A DNA stretch of 64,000 nucleotides, taken from the IMG/VR virus record IMGVR_UViG_3300033064_004648, positions 58,830 to 122,829 of that record. One strand, written 5' to 3'. Under the pieces are notes generated by a model. That model was not told the origin of the DNA. It was given only the letters and a program-made list of their open reading frames with translations, and ran no database searches. A program made the translations under genes and the position numbers. The first letter of the stretch is position 1. Every line of letters starts with the position of its first letter. Below, piece after piece: positions 7,077 to 15,727 of this stretch. This DNA comes from a virus.

Positions 7077-7623
7077 AGTTATATTATTGTCGGGCAAGGC
7101 GGAATCAGGTAAAACATCTGTCGCAAAAATACTAAAAAAGAAATTAGAACAAGAAAATAAAAAAGTGTTGTTGATCAATTTTGCCGATTATCTTAAATTT
7201 GTTTCGCAAAAATATCTTGGATGGAATGGGATAAAAGACAAGAAAGGGAGAGGCATACTCCAATTTGTAGGTACGGATTTAGCGAGAAAAAAACAACCAG
7301 ATTTTTGGGCAGATACAGTTGCAAGATTAGTTTTTGTATTGAATGATAATTTTGATTATTTTATTGCCGACGATGCAAGGTTTATTGAAGAGATGGAATG
7401 TTTTAAAGATCAAGATGTATTTTCAACAACAATAAAAATTGTCCGATTAAATTATGAAAATTCATTGACCGAAAAACAGAAACAGCATTTATCAGAAACC
7501 TCATTAGATAATTTCTTATTTGATTATATTATTAAATCTGAAAGTGGATTGGATTATCTAGAAAAAGAAGTCGATAAATTTTTAATACAATATAACAACA
7601 ATAATAACAATAGAGAAAGATAA
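7063..7623 (+). CDS. Deoxynucleoside monophosphate kinase
   Basis: 186 aa. P-loop GKAESGKT at residues 11-18 with a preceding beta strand (KVILLS). QFVGTDLARKKQPDFWAD is the substrate-binding region typical of phage dNMP kinases (T4 gp1-like), and DYFIADDARF is the Walker B-like strand. It converts dNMPs to dNDPs for phage DNA synthesis. It follows the HNH gene with overlap and precedes RNR by 7 nt. The C-terminal Asn run (near residue 178) comes from an AAC/AAT repeat in the DNA. Confidence 0.82.
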   Translation: MEKIKVILLSGKAESGKTSVAKILKKKLEQENKKVLLINFADYLKFVSQKYLGWNGIKDKKGRGILQFVGTDLARKKQPDFWADTVARLVFVLNDNFDYFIADDARFIEEMECFKDQDVFSTTIKIVRLNYENSLTEKQKQHLSETSLDNFLFDYIIKSESGLDYLEKEVDKFLIQYNNNNNNRER

Positions 7624-7630
7624 CAACAAT

Positions 7631-10579
7631 ATGAAATTTCCAATGACACAAAGTTTTCGATTAACACAAAGTTTTTTGGACAAGTATAAAAAAATAAAAC
7701 CTAACTTTGGTTTTAATGGTCTTGGGGAATTCGTCTTCATGAGAACATATAGTCGAATAACAGAAACAGGCAAAAATGAAACATGGCAACAGACCGTACA
7801 GAGAGTGGTTGAGGGAATTTATTCTATTCAAAGACAACATATTGAAGATTATAATCTAGGGTGGAATCAGACAAAATCTCAAAAATCTGCTCAAGAAATG
7901 TATGATAGAATTTTTAATTTTAAAATGCTTCCCTCTGGTCGTTCGCTCTGGGCAATGGGAACAAACATTATTAAAGAAAGAGGGCTGGCAGAAGCGCTAT
8001 ATTCATGTTGTTTCTTGACAACTGAAAATATCAATGAAAATCCTAGTAAACCATTCGCTAACGCAATGGATTTTCTTATGTGCGGAATTGGAATTGGAGC
8101 TGACCTAAAAGGGGCGAACAAAATTGTTGTAAAACAACCACATGAAAAAACACATGAATTTATTGTTCCAGATAGCAGAGAAGGGTGGGTAGAATCAATA
8201 GAGTTGTTGATCGATTCTTTTTTTGTCGGAAAAAACTATGTTTTTGACTATAGTTTAATTCGTAAGGCTGGCGAACCAATTAGAACATTTGGAGGAATTT
8301 CAGCAGGAAGCAAGCCATTAAGAGAACTGCACAAATCTATTTCGAAATTTCTTACAAAAAATATCGGTAAACCTATTACATCAAAAATTATTGCAGACAT
8401 TTTTAACGTTATTGGTAAAGCAGTAGTTTCTGGAAACATTAGAAGATCTGCCGAAATTCTTATTGGTAGTTACGAAGATAAAGAGTTTATGGATTTAAAA
8501 AATTATAAAATTAATCCCGATAGACGATCTTATGGATGGTCAAGCAACAATTCAATCTATGCGGATATTGGAATGGATTATTCAGATAGTTCTAGTAGAA
8601 CTATAAAAACTGGTGAACCAGGTTATATTTGGATAGAAAATGCCCGTAAATACTCACGTATAAGGGCGACTGAAGCAAATTATAAAGACAAGAGGGCATC
8701 TGGATTAAATCCTTGTTTTGCCTATAGTTCAAGACTCCTAACCTCTGATGGATATAAAAAAATTGGTGACCTTGAAGGAAAATCTATTCAAATTTATGAT
8801 AAAAATGGAGAAAAAGTAAAAGCCGAAATTATTAGCAGTGGCAATAAAGAAGTCATTGAACTAAAACTTTCTAATCGTCAAACCATTCAATGTACACCGA
8901 ACCATATGTTCATGACACTCGAAGGCAAAAAAACTATGGCAAAGGATTTGAAAAATCAAAAGATTATGCCATATATTAGATCGAAAACATTAGATGATAA
9001 ATTTATCTTATTGGGATTTATTCAGGGAGACGGAAATTTAACTCGTCTAAATTCCAAGACACATAAGGGTCTGGAAATAAACGTTGGATTAAAAGATAAA
9101 GAAATTATTTTTCTGGCTGATAAATTAGGACTAAAATACACTCGCCCCCAAGAGGGAAGGACAATCTACGTTCAAGGATGGAATACCTATCTCTTAAGTC
9201 TTGATTTTGATGCATCTACTTTGCCAAATAGAGAATTTCCTTCGTCATATAATAACTTTACAAAAAAAGAGAAGGCTTCGTTCTTGAATGGTTGTTTTAC
9301 CGCAAACGGATGTATTAATAACAAAGGAAGAATTACTTACAAAGCAACCAGCAACATTTTTATTAGCAAACTAAAAGAAACTTTAAAAAGAGATTTTGGC
9401 ATTGATTCTTATATCACAACCAATAAACCCAAAATGACTAAATTTAAAAATGGAACATATCTTTGTAAAGAAAGCTATGATTTAAATATTGCAAAATTTG
9501 AGCACAAACTACAGTTTTTCAACGAGATTGGGTTTTACCACAAATATAAAACAAATATACTGAAAAAACATTTATTGAAAAAGTGTCCTTACGTTAGAAG
9601 CATCAGACCTATTGGGGTTCAACCAGTTTATGATTTTTCAATGGAAAAAACACATTGGGGTGTAGTCAATGGATTTATTGCCCATAACTGCGGAGAAATT
9701 ACATTAGAGTCGGGAGAATTATGCAACCTTGTTGAAACTTTTCCAGACCACCATGAATCTTTAGATGACTATAAAATAACATTGAAATATGCCTACCTAT
9801 ATGCAAAATCGATTACGTTACTAAATACGCATTGGTCAGAAACTAACAGAGTAATGTTACGCAATAGAAGGATAGGGCTTTCAATGTCAGGGATTGCTCA
9901 GTTTGTTTCCTCAAGAGGATTGAACGAATTAAAGTTGTGGATGAAAGAGGGTTATGATACTGCAAAATATTACGACAAAATATATAGCGATTGGCTTGCT
10001 ATTCCTGAGTCTATAAAAATAACAACCATAAAGCCGTCTGGAACAATCTCTCTTTTAGCGGGTGCAACCCCAGGCATTCATTTCCCAGAATCACAATATT
10101 ATATAAGGCGAGTTAGGATCGCAAATAATTCCTCATTTATAAATGTACTCAAAAGGGCTGGACATAAAATAGAAAAGGTGATAGGACAAGAGGATACAAC
10201 TAGTGTTGTTGAATTTCCTGTGTTTGTAGGAAAAAACATAAGATCCATCAACGATGTGTCTATGTGGGAACAATTGGGTCTCGCATCTTTCGTACAAAGA
10301 AACTGGTCTGATAATAGCGTCAGTGTTACAATTACATTTGGTAAGAAAGAAGAAAAAGATATTGCCAATGCTTTAAATATCTATCAGTTTCAATTAAAGG
10401 CTGTGTCTTTTTTACCAAAACTTAACAAAAATATTTATCCCCAAATGCCTTATGAAGCCATTACAGAAGAAGAATATAATACAATGGCTAAGAAATTAAA
10501 GCCTTTAAGATTCTCAAAAATGGAATCTACAAGAGCAATAGGCGAAAAATATTGCACTAATGATACATGTGAACTTTAA
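7631..10579 (+). CDS. nrdJ: Class II (B12-dependent) ribonucleoside-triphosphate reductase with intein
   Basis: 982 aa including a 325-aa intein; the spliced protein would be about 657 aa, close to monomeric RTPR enzymes. N-terminal part: LPSGRSLWAMG and CCFLTTENI. The catalytic NPCGE motif is split by the intein at its Cys, with GEITLESGELCNLVE after it. A CTNDTC pair at the extreme C-terminus fits the redox cysteines of RTPR. The TIKPSGTISLLAG loop is also present. It makes dNTPs from NTPs using adenosylcobalamin. No paired small subunit gene is seen, as expected for class II. First residues are ambiguous, but ATG 7631 follows the kinase closely. Confidence 0.9.
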   Translation: MKFPMTQSFRLTQSFLDKYKKIKPNFGFNGLGEFVFMRTYSRITETGKNETWQQTVQRVVEGIYSIQRQHIEDYNLGWNQTKSQKSAQEMYDRIFNFKMLPSGRSLWAMGTNIIKERGLAEALYSCCFLTTENINENPSKPFANAMDFLMCGIGIGADLKGANKIVVKQPHEKTHEFIVPDSREGWVESIELLIDSFFVGKNYVFDYSLIRKAGEPIRTFGGISAGSKPLRELHKSISKFLTKNIGKPITSKIIADIFNVIGKAVVSGNIRRSAEILIGSYEDKEFMDLKNYKINPDRRSYGWSSNNSIYADIGMDYSDSSSRTIKTGEPGYIWIENARKYSRIRATEANYKDKRASGLNPCFAYSSRLLTSDGYKKIGDLEGKSIQIYDKNGEKVKAEIISSGNKEVIELKLSNRQTIQCTPNHMFMTLEGKKTMAKDLKNQKIMPYIRSKTLDDKFILLGFIQGDGNLTRLNSKTHKGLEINVGLKDKEIIFLADKLGLKYTRPQEGRTIYVQGWNTYLLSLDFDASTLPNREFPSSYNNFTKKEKASFLNGCFTANGCINNKGRITYKATSNIFISKLKETLKRDFGIDSYITTNKPKMTKFKNGTYLCKESYDLNIAKFEHKLQFFNEIGFYHKYKTNILKKHLLKKCPYVRSIRPIGVQPVYDFSMEKTHWGVVNGFIAHNCGEITLESGELCNLVETFPDHHESLDDYKITLKYAYLYAKSITLLNTHWSETNRVMLRNRRIGLSMSGIAQFVSSRGLNELKLWMKEGYDTAKYYDKIYSDWLAIPESIKITTIKPSGTISLLAGATPGIHFPESQYYIRRVRIANNSSFINVLKRAGHKIEKVIGQEDTTSVVEFPVFVGKNIRSINDVSMWEQLGLASFVQRNWSDNSVSVTITFGKKEEKDIANALNIYQFQLKAVSFLPKLNKNIYPQMPYEAITEEEYNTMAKKLKPLRFSKMESTRAIGEKYCTNDTCEL
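8714..9688 (+). mobile_element. Intein with LAGLIDADG-type endonuclease in the RNR active site
   Basis: In-frame insertion of 325 residues. It begins with Cys (CFAYSSRLLTSDGYKKIGDL, block A) and continues with TPNHMFMT (block B). Two LAGLIDADG-like helices follow (FILLGFIQGDG, ASFLNGCFTANG). Block F/G is VYDFSMEKTHWGVVNG then FIAHN, with Cys as the next extein residue. Every splicing block is present, so it should be active. The insertion splits Pro from the catalytic Cys of the NPCGE motif, the most conserved site of the enzyme. Confidence 0.93.
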
Positions 10580-10607
10580 TAAACAATAAAATTAAGGAAT
10601 CAATACA

Positions 10608-10961
10608 ATGAAACTAAACGAATATGTAAAATGGACAGGAAATACTTGCGCTAAATTAGAATCAAAATTTATGGACGACATTCATATGATATTTGGAATG
10701 TCTACAGAAATAGGGGAATTGCAAGATGTATATAAAAAACATATTGCATACAAAAAAAATATTGACTGGATAAATGTTGAAGAAGAAATAGGTGATATTA
10801 TGTTTTATCTTGCTTCTTTTTGTCGTATAAATAATTTTGATCTAGAAGAAATACTTGAAACAAATGTTAAAAAATTAGAATCAAGATACCCAGATAAATT
10901 TACGGAATATCATGCTTTAAACAGAGATCTTTCGAAAGAAAGAGAAATATTAGAAAAATAA
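10608..10961 (+). CDS. MazG-like nucleotide pyrophosphohydrolase
   Basis: 117 aa. The all-helical MazG fold is marked by STEIGELQDVYKK and VEEEIGDIMFYL, the paired E-x-x-E / E-x-x-D metal-binding motifs. It likely hydrolyses (d)NTPs or ppGpp-like alarmones to monophosphates. Start ATG 10608 has AAGGAATCAATAC upstream. Last gene of the plus-strand operon, followed by the terminator at 10,975. Substrate cannot be told from sequence. Confidence 0.82.
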   Translation: MKLNEYVKWTGNTCAKLESKFMDDIHMIFGMSTEIGELQDVYKKHIAYKKNIDWINVEEEIGDIMFYLASFCRINNFDLEEILETNVKKLESRYPDKFTEYHALNRDLSKEREILEK

Positions 10962-10974
10962 AAAATCGTAAAAA

Positions 10975-11007
10975 AAAGCCCCCGAAGGGGCTTTATAATT
11001 TGTTTTT
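10975..11007. terminator. Bidirectional intrinsic terminator between convergent operons
   Basis: AAAGCCCC (10975-10982) and GGGGCTTT (10987-10994) form an 8-bp stem with a CGAA tetraloop. It is flanked by A-rich sequence on the left and T-rich sequence on the right, so it can stop transcription in both directions. It lies exactly between the ends of the plus-strand MazG gene and the last minus-strand gene. Confidence 0.93.
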
Positions 11008-11012
11008 AAATT

Positions 11013-11354
11013 TTATCCAAGAAATACATTCGCCAATAATCCTAAACCAGTTAAAACATTCATAATGATGGCAATTTTTACTTCTTTAGCAATATCTTTG
11101 CGTTCAAGGTGTTCATCCCACATTGTATCATTTTGAGATTTTATTCCTTTTTTACCATTTCCATTGATATCGGTATCAAGTTCATTGACTCTTTTAAAGT
11201 CAATTTTTCTATAAGCATGAATTTCGCGCATTTCTGATTTTATTTCATTCATGGCCTTTATTAGGTTTAAGTTAGTTTCATTTAATGTTTTTGTGAACTT
11301 AGAATCTTGTTCGTGTATTGCCTTCATTAGCTGGGTGTTAGTTATTCCTGCCAT
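11013..11354 (-). CDS. Coiled-coil protein with C-terminal transmembrane helix (XhlA/holin-like)
   Basis: 113 aa. Residues ~5-50 form a charged coiled coil (LNLIKAMNEIKSEMREI). A linker with DTDINGNGKKG follows, and the last ~22 residues (IAIIMNVLTGLGLLANVFLG) are one membrane helix. This is the layout of XhlA-type lysis proteins. It follows the GH25 endolysin with 0 nt between the genes, as the last gene of the late unit. A role in lysis timing is inferred from layout and position. Confidence 0.65.
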   Translation of the reverse strand: MAGITNTQLMKAIHEQDSKFTKTLNETNLNLIKAMNEIKSEMREIHAYRKIDFKRVNELDTDINGNGKKGIKSQNDTMWDEHLERKDIAKEVKIAIIMNVLTGLGLLANVFLG

Positions 11355-12248
11355 TTATATTCTCTCCTTTATGTATTTGGTGTTGGCAGATACATATACA
11401 ATTCTTTCAGGAATTTTTATTGGCTGCCAGGTGATCCCACTGGCCTTTTCATATTTTGTTTCTCCTGCCTTTTCATAAATTTCGCCATCACGAGTAATAA
11501 CTGAATGTGTTCGTGATTCAAATATCGGTTCTGAACGTCCCCATAATTGATTTACTAATATTTCAACGCGAGTTTTTTCGATTGGGTCTGGGGGAGTTGG
11601 AATAGTATTTTCATCGCCTATATAATCAAATAATTCTTGATTGGTGCCATTAAATCTGTTTAAGTCAAGGTTCTTTCCAGCAGATCCGTATTTTAATCCA
11701 TCGCCATTTTCTGTAAATTGCCAGAATGTATAAGGAACATTATTATTTATCCACACAGAAGGCATAGATGGTTTTGATGCAAGTGTGTAGTTAGCAACCC
11801 ATAAATCATATTTTAATGCCCAAGTTTGATTGACACTATTGACTAAACCATTCCAATATCCTTGAGAAGTATAAATGATTATCTTTGTTTCTGGTAATAA
11901 TCGTTCTATCTCTTTTATAAATGCTTGTAATTCTGAGAATGTAGGTTTACCATAATTTGCTGTGTTTTCAAAATCAACAACTATCGGAAGTTCGCCAATA
12001 TCGTGTTTTACTCTATCGACAAAAACTTTTGCGGTTTTAACTTGGTTGAATCCATGTATGACCCAGCCATACGCACCCCTTGCTATACCGGCTTTTTTTG
12101 CTTCAATCCAGTTTCGTTCAAATTGTTTGTCGTGCGTGTAACCAAATACGGCTCTCATAAAAGCGTATATTACATTTTCTGATTTAGCTTTGTCCCAATT
12201 AAATATTCCATTGTGGTGAGATACATCTATTCCACTCGTTCCATTCAT
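11355..12248 (-). CDS. Endolysin: GH25 lysozyme with C-terminal SH3-like domain
   Basis: 297 aa. GH25 features: GIDVSHHNG with Asp8, IVVDFEN with Asp92 and Glu94 as catalytic acids, IIIYTSQGYW, and YTFWQFTENG near the end of the barrel. Residues ~225-297 (ILVNQLWGRSEPIFESRTHS, ITWQPIKIP) look like a small beta wall-binding domain. It cuts the MurNAc-GlcNAc bond of peptidoglycan. No signal peptide, so it needs a holin. Start ATG 12248 has AGGAGG nearby. Between the last fibre gene and the coiled-coil lysis gene. Confidence 0.92.
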   Translation of the reverse strand: MNGTSGIDVSHHNGIFNWDKAKSENVIYAFMRAVFGYTHDKQFERNWIEAKKAGIARGAYGWVIHGFNQVKTAKVFVDRVKHDIGELPIVVDFENTANYGKPTFSELQAFIKEIERLLPETKIIIYTSQGYWNGLVNSVNQTWALKYDLWVANYTLASKPSMPSVWINNNVPYTFWQFTENGDGLKYGSAGKNLDLNRFNGTNQELFDYIGDENTIPTPPDPIEKTRVEILVNQLWGRSEPIFESRTHSVITRDGEIYEKAGETKYEKASGITWQPIKIPERIVYVSANTKYIKERI

Positions 12249-12320
12249 TGATTACCTCCTATTTATTTTTATATTTTCCCTAGTTATGCAAAACACATAG
12301 ATAGGAGTCGTTATTCATTT

Positions 12321-12352
12321 AAAACCACATAAAACAAACATTTTATTGGGTT
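12321..12352 (-). promoter_or_regulatory. Dispersed leader hairpin, minus-strand copy before endolysin
   Basis: On the minus strand AACCCAATAAAA pairs with TTTTATGTGGTTTT around TGTTTG. The well conserved arm is again the downstream one with respect to transcription. It lies between the fibre stop (12,361) and the endolysin start. Confidence 0.65.
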
Positions 12353-12360
12353 CTTAATAT

Positions 12361-14055
12361 CTATGTGGCAAGAGCAATTGCCATCACTTGACTATATTCA
12401 ACAGTTGCGGTATCCGTACTATAGGCATAAGCCTGCATTTTTACAACAACGTCTCCCGCACTACAATCCCTTATAGCAAACGCCGTACCACTACTGAATA
12501 AAATAGTGTTTAGAATTTGCGGGGGGGCACTGCCGTCTATGTTTACACCTATAAATGCGTTCCAGCCACCGCTTGACTTGAAACCACCAGAAGCTATCCC
12601 TATTACTACACCGGCCTTAGCCAAGGTCAGTGTAACTGTTGCGGATGTCACATCTTGCCATGACGCCGTAGCAGATGAAGTAAAATTAGTTCCAGTTGCT
12701 CGCGCCCAATCTAAAACAATTGAACTGCCACCAGTTCCACTTACGGCAGACATAATATGTCCCAAAGCATCGACTTCTATGTTAGCATTAGTAAAAGAGC
12801 CAGCAGTAACCGCACTAACATTATGTTTTACAGTAGACCCAGTTGTATCTGACATTACACCAGAACCTTCTATAGTTGCAAGGCCGCTAACAAAACTACC
12901 CTCCGTTATACGACCATATACGTCTACTTCAACTTGATTATAGCTTCCTGACGCTATTCCTGTTTCACTTAAACCCAATGATCCCGAAACCACAGAAAGC
13001 ATGCTTCCTGAATTGATAAATGACCCAGAAATATTGGTCTCGGAAGACACAATTATTCCTGAATCTATGGCGCTTCCGTCGCTATATCGAAGTAAATTGT
13101 TTTCCGTTCCCAAAGAATCAACATAAGAACCTGAAATTCTACTGCCAGAAGATACAACTACTCCCGAATCCGTTGCGCTTCCATTGACGTGTCGAAGCAA
13201 GTTATTCTCACTACCTAAAGATGCGATATATGAACCTGAAATTCTACTTCCCGAAGAAACAATTACGCCTGAATCTACGGCGCTTCCGCTAAAGTGTCTC
13301 AATAAATTGTCGTCCGTTCCTTGAGTGGCAACATAAGAACCCGAAATTCTACTTCCAGACGATACAACTATTCCCGAATCTATTGCGCTTCCACCAAAAT
13401 GTCTCAACAAATTGTCATCACTTCCTTGGGCATCAATATAAGAAGCGGATATTTTATTATTTGCTAAAAATTCAACATAAGAACCTGAAATTCTACTGCC
13501 AGAAGATACAGAAACACCAGAATCTATAAGAACTTTACAGCCACTAACCATACTTAAGTTGTTTGCGGTTCCCAAAATACTTACTTGATCTGCAACTGTC
13601 GCACCAATTAAAGTAAATGACGTTCCATTATATTTGAAAAAATACTCTCTGTTTTTTTTTAGATCGCCTGCTTCTAATACTACTAAATCCCCATTATCAT
13701 CTATTTTGTTAAGTGCTTTAGATGCCAATGCATTGATGCGAAGGTTTACTTCTCCGTCATTCTCAACATCCAGTCGTAAAGATAATACTTGATTTGTTTC
13801 ATATGCCGAAATAGTAGAAACAGTTGCTCCATAATTATTTGAGCTAGCATATGAACCCGTAGTATTATAAATCGGCTGCTCCGCCATTAAATCTACAATA
13901 GAACCGTTTGCTAAATACGCAAAATCATCTATAAGTTGCATATTTGAACTAGAAACAGAACCAGCTATATCTGTACGAAAATCCAAGAATAAAGCAGATG
14001 CATCTGTGACATTACTATATGTTATTAAATCCAAAAAAGATGTTGTGCCTGTCAT
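12361..14055 (-). CDS. Receptor-binding/tail fibre protein with 35-residue repeats and C1q-like tip
   Basis: 564 aa. N-terminal ~200 residues include a trimeric-fibre-like region (NQVLSLRLDVENDGEVNLRI). The middle has about four 35-residue repeats (DNLLRHFSGSA.DSG, then VSSGSRISGSY). A linker with GSYNQVEVDVYGRITEGS follows, and the ~110-residue tip (SSATASWQDVTSATVTLTLA) looks like a C1q/TNF-type beta sandwich. The repeats suggest a beta-helical shaft. Distal adhesion device next to the lysis genes, probably host-binding. Confidence 0.75.
   Translation of the reverse strand: MTGTTSFLDLITYSNVTDASALFLDFRTDIAGSVSSSNMQLIDDFAYLANGSIVDLMAEQPIYNTTGSYASSNNYGATVSTISAYETNQVLSLRLDVENDGEVNLRINALASKALNKIDDNGDLVVLEAGDLKKNREYFFKYNGTSFTLIGATVADQVSILGTANNLSMVSGCKVLIDSGVSVSSGSRISGSYVEFLANNKISASYIDAQGSDDNLLRHFGGSAIDSGIVVSSGSRISGSYVATQGTDDNLLRHFSGSAVDSGVIVSSGSRISGSYIASLGSENNLLRHVNGSATDSGVVVSSGSRISGSYVDSLGTENNLLRYSDGSAIDSGIIVSSETNISGSFINSGSMLSVVSGSLGLSETGIASGSYNQVEVDVYGRITEGSFVSGLATIEGSGVMSDTTGSTVKHNVSAVTAGSFTNANIEVDALGHIMSAVSGTGGSSIVLDWARATGTNFTSSATASWQDVTSATVTLTLAKAGVVIGIASGGFKSSGGWNAFIGVNIDGSAPPQILNTILFSSGTAFAIRDCSAGDVVVKMQAYAYSTDTATVEYSQVMAIALAT
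13010..13440 (-). repeat. 105-bp tandem repeats in the fibre gene (35-residue units)
   Basis: Related units start about every 105 bp (near 13,016, 13,121, 13,226 and 13,331). Each encodes SSGSRISGSY followed by an NLLRH segment, differing mainly at third positions. A partial unit lies near 13,478. Copy number could vary between strains and change shaft length. Confidence 0.75.
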
Positions 14056-14089
14056 ATTTTATTTTCCTTTTTTATATAATTTCTTAATA

Positions 14090-14656
14090 TCATGATGCAG
14101 TATAATCTAAGGCAGTCAACGTTTGTCCATCCATTTCCCATAGTTCATCTGGATCATAGACCCATAAAGGATAGAACGTGCCTGTGCTCATAATAATATC
14201 AATAATAGCGATTTTTGGAACCGCAATAGTGACATTACCTAAACTCCATTCCATTATTGCGGTTGCTACAATCTTGATTCTTTTTAAGGTAATTTCTATT
14301 GGGAGACCTAAAGTTTGTTGCATTATAGCACTAATCAAAATTCTTTTAAGTTTAATTTCTGAAACAAATTTTTGTGTTAATGAAGACAGGGCAGTTATAA
14401 ATATTCTTTTTAATTTTATCGTTGACGTTAATGCAATTGAACACGTCATTGTAAAAACAACTGTAATACCCTGAACTATTCTTGCTAACCAAGAAGTTAA
14501 TGTTGACGCACCATCTATAATAATATCAAATAAATTCCATTTGCTTATAGTAGATGAAAAACTATGGCTATCGGATAAATCGGACGGTGTTCCCGTGGTA
14601 AGATCAAAAGTTCGTTCTTCTACAATATTTATATCGAAATCATGTTCATTAGCCAT
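14090..14656 (-). CDS. Virion-associated protein with 'IKLKRI' repeats, 188 aa
   Basis: The N-terminal ~45 residues are acidic and Ser/Thr-rich (DLTTGTPSDLSDSHSFSSTI). Residues ~70-150 hold three related segments of about 25 residues with alternating hydrophobic and basic positions (TIKLKRIFITALS, EIKLKRILISAIM, EITLKRIKIVATAI), consistent with stacked beta strands. The end (YPLWVYDPDELWEMDG) is separate. It lies among tail-tip genes with the same codon style, so it is probably a structural or adsorption protein. No family recognised. Confidence 0.6.
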   Translation of the reverse strand: MANEHDFDINIVEERTFDLTTGTPSDLSDSHSFSSTISKWNLFDIIIDGASTLTSWLARIVQGITVVFTMTCSIALTSTIKLKRIFITALSSLTQKFVSEIKLKRILISAIMQQTLGLPIEITLKRIKIVATAIMEWSLGNVTIAVPKIAIIDIIMSTGTFYPLWVYDPDELWEMDGQTLTALDYTAS

Positions 14657-14666
14657 ATTGTCACAC

Positions 14667-15074
14667 CTATACGTTTGTCATAGAAAAAGTCATTGCGGAT
14701 GCCGCAAAGACAACGGTTGTTGCTGTTTGAACAGTTTTAGATGCAGGCAATGCTTCAAAAAAATAGATGTTTCCGCCTGAAAGAGCATCGGCTAGAAATA
14801 CATAGGTGATGGTTCCCCAAGCATCAGTACTTTCGGTAAAAGATATGTTTATATCATTTGTCAATTCGCCCGAAGCGGCGGTTGTAAAAGTAGTTTTATT
14901 GTTTGTAATGGCCACCCTTGCATATGAGCCTCCTGATGGCTCTGTTTCGCCTGTTCCATCGATAAGTACAGTTGTTGTGGATAAACCCACATAATAAGTA
15001 CCTGGTGGTGTATTTGCCGTAGCCCCCAAATTATTGTCAAGAATTTTATTGGCAGAAATATAACAAACAGACAT
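14667..15074 (-). CDS. Tail fibre/tip accessory protein, 135 aa
   Basis: Short beta-rich protein. Its opening (SVCYISANKILDNNL, then PGTYYVGLSTTTV, PSGGSYARVAITN, YVFLADALSGGNIYFFEAL) matches a common phage/tail accessory protein type in which a compact beta domain ends with 'SxxxTVQTATTVVFAASAMTF'. It sits between BppU-like and 'IKLKRI' genes. Role in the tail tip is inferred from fold type and neighbours. Confidence 0.65.
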   Translation of the reverse strand: MSVCYISANKILDNNLGATANTPPGTYYVGLSTTTVLIDGTGETEPSGGSYARVAITNNKTTFTTAASGELTNDINISFTESTDAWGTITYVFLADALSGGNIYFFEALPASKTVQTATTVVFAASAMTFSMTNV

Positions 15075-15106
15075 AACAACCTCCTAAAAATTTATAGTTA
15101 ATATAA

Positions 15107-15469
15107 TTAAACAGTAGCATTTCTACCCGTAATTAAAACAATACCTTGTGATGGTCTATATTCTTTTCCAGCAATATCAACCACGACAGGTTGCATAGTG
15201 TATTTTCCACTTAATGTTTGAGTGCTAGAACCAGTTAAAGTGGCAGTAAAAGTATTTGATGTAGCCAACGCAACACTTCCAGTAATAGTCATTGCAGCAT
15301 AATTGTTTTGCCCATAAGGACTAAATACGACTGTACAAGTCGCGGTGGTTAAATCAACTTCAGATCCCGTAGAATCAACTACCGTGAAACTCAATGATTG
15401 TTCGTTGCCCCCAATAAACGAAAAAGAGTCAAGATCATTTATCACTAAAGTTGAAAAATTATCTGCCAT
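15107..15469 (-). CDS. BppU-N/Ig-like tail tip protein, 120 aa
   Basis: An all-beta domain with NEQSLSFTVVDSTGSEVDL and FTATLTGSSTQTLSGKY, then GKEYRPSQGIVLI. This order (linear extension, 'D.tG...dLt.a', 'GkY..q....d..G....q G.i.I') matches the N-terminal Ig-like domain of baseplate upper proteins. It probably attaches fibres to the tail tip. It follows the small gene at 15,471 by 1 nt. Confidence 0.65.
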   Translation of the reverse strand: MADNFSTLVINDLDSFSFIGGNEQSLSFTVVDSTGSEVDLTTATCTVVFSPYGQNNYAAMTITGSVALATSNTFTATLTGSSTQTLSGKYTMQPVVVDIAGKEYRPSQGIVLITGRNATV

Positions 15470-15470
15470 T

Positions 15471-15677
15471 TTATTCTTTCTCCTTTTCCTTGTTTATTGG
15501 AAGATTGCTTATTTTTACTTTATCATCTGTCTCTTTCATGCTTTCTCGAAATTTCTGCAAGAGGGAGGCTATATTAGTTATAGTAATATGGTTTTGTAAT
15601 CCTTTAACTTCTATCTGATTCAATAATTCAAAAGCTTGTTCTAAATAACTTATTGATTCATTTTCTATTTTATACAT
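15471..15677 (-). CDS. Small helical protein, 68 aa
   Basis: Charged all-helical product (YLEQAFELLNQIEVKGLQNH, then SLLQKFRESMKETDDKV) located between Tal and the BppU-like gene. Position and size resemble small tail-fibre helpers, but no family is recognised. The next gene starts just after its stop. Confidence 0.62.
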   Translation of the reverse strand: MYKIENESISYLEQAFELLNQIEVKGLQNHITITNIASLLQKFRESMKETDDKVKISNLPINKEKEKE

Positions 15678-15727
15678 TTTCTCTCCGTTTTTTTATTTTT
15701 ATCTAGTTTAAATAGTATATAATTTTA

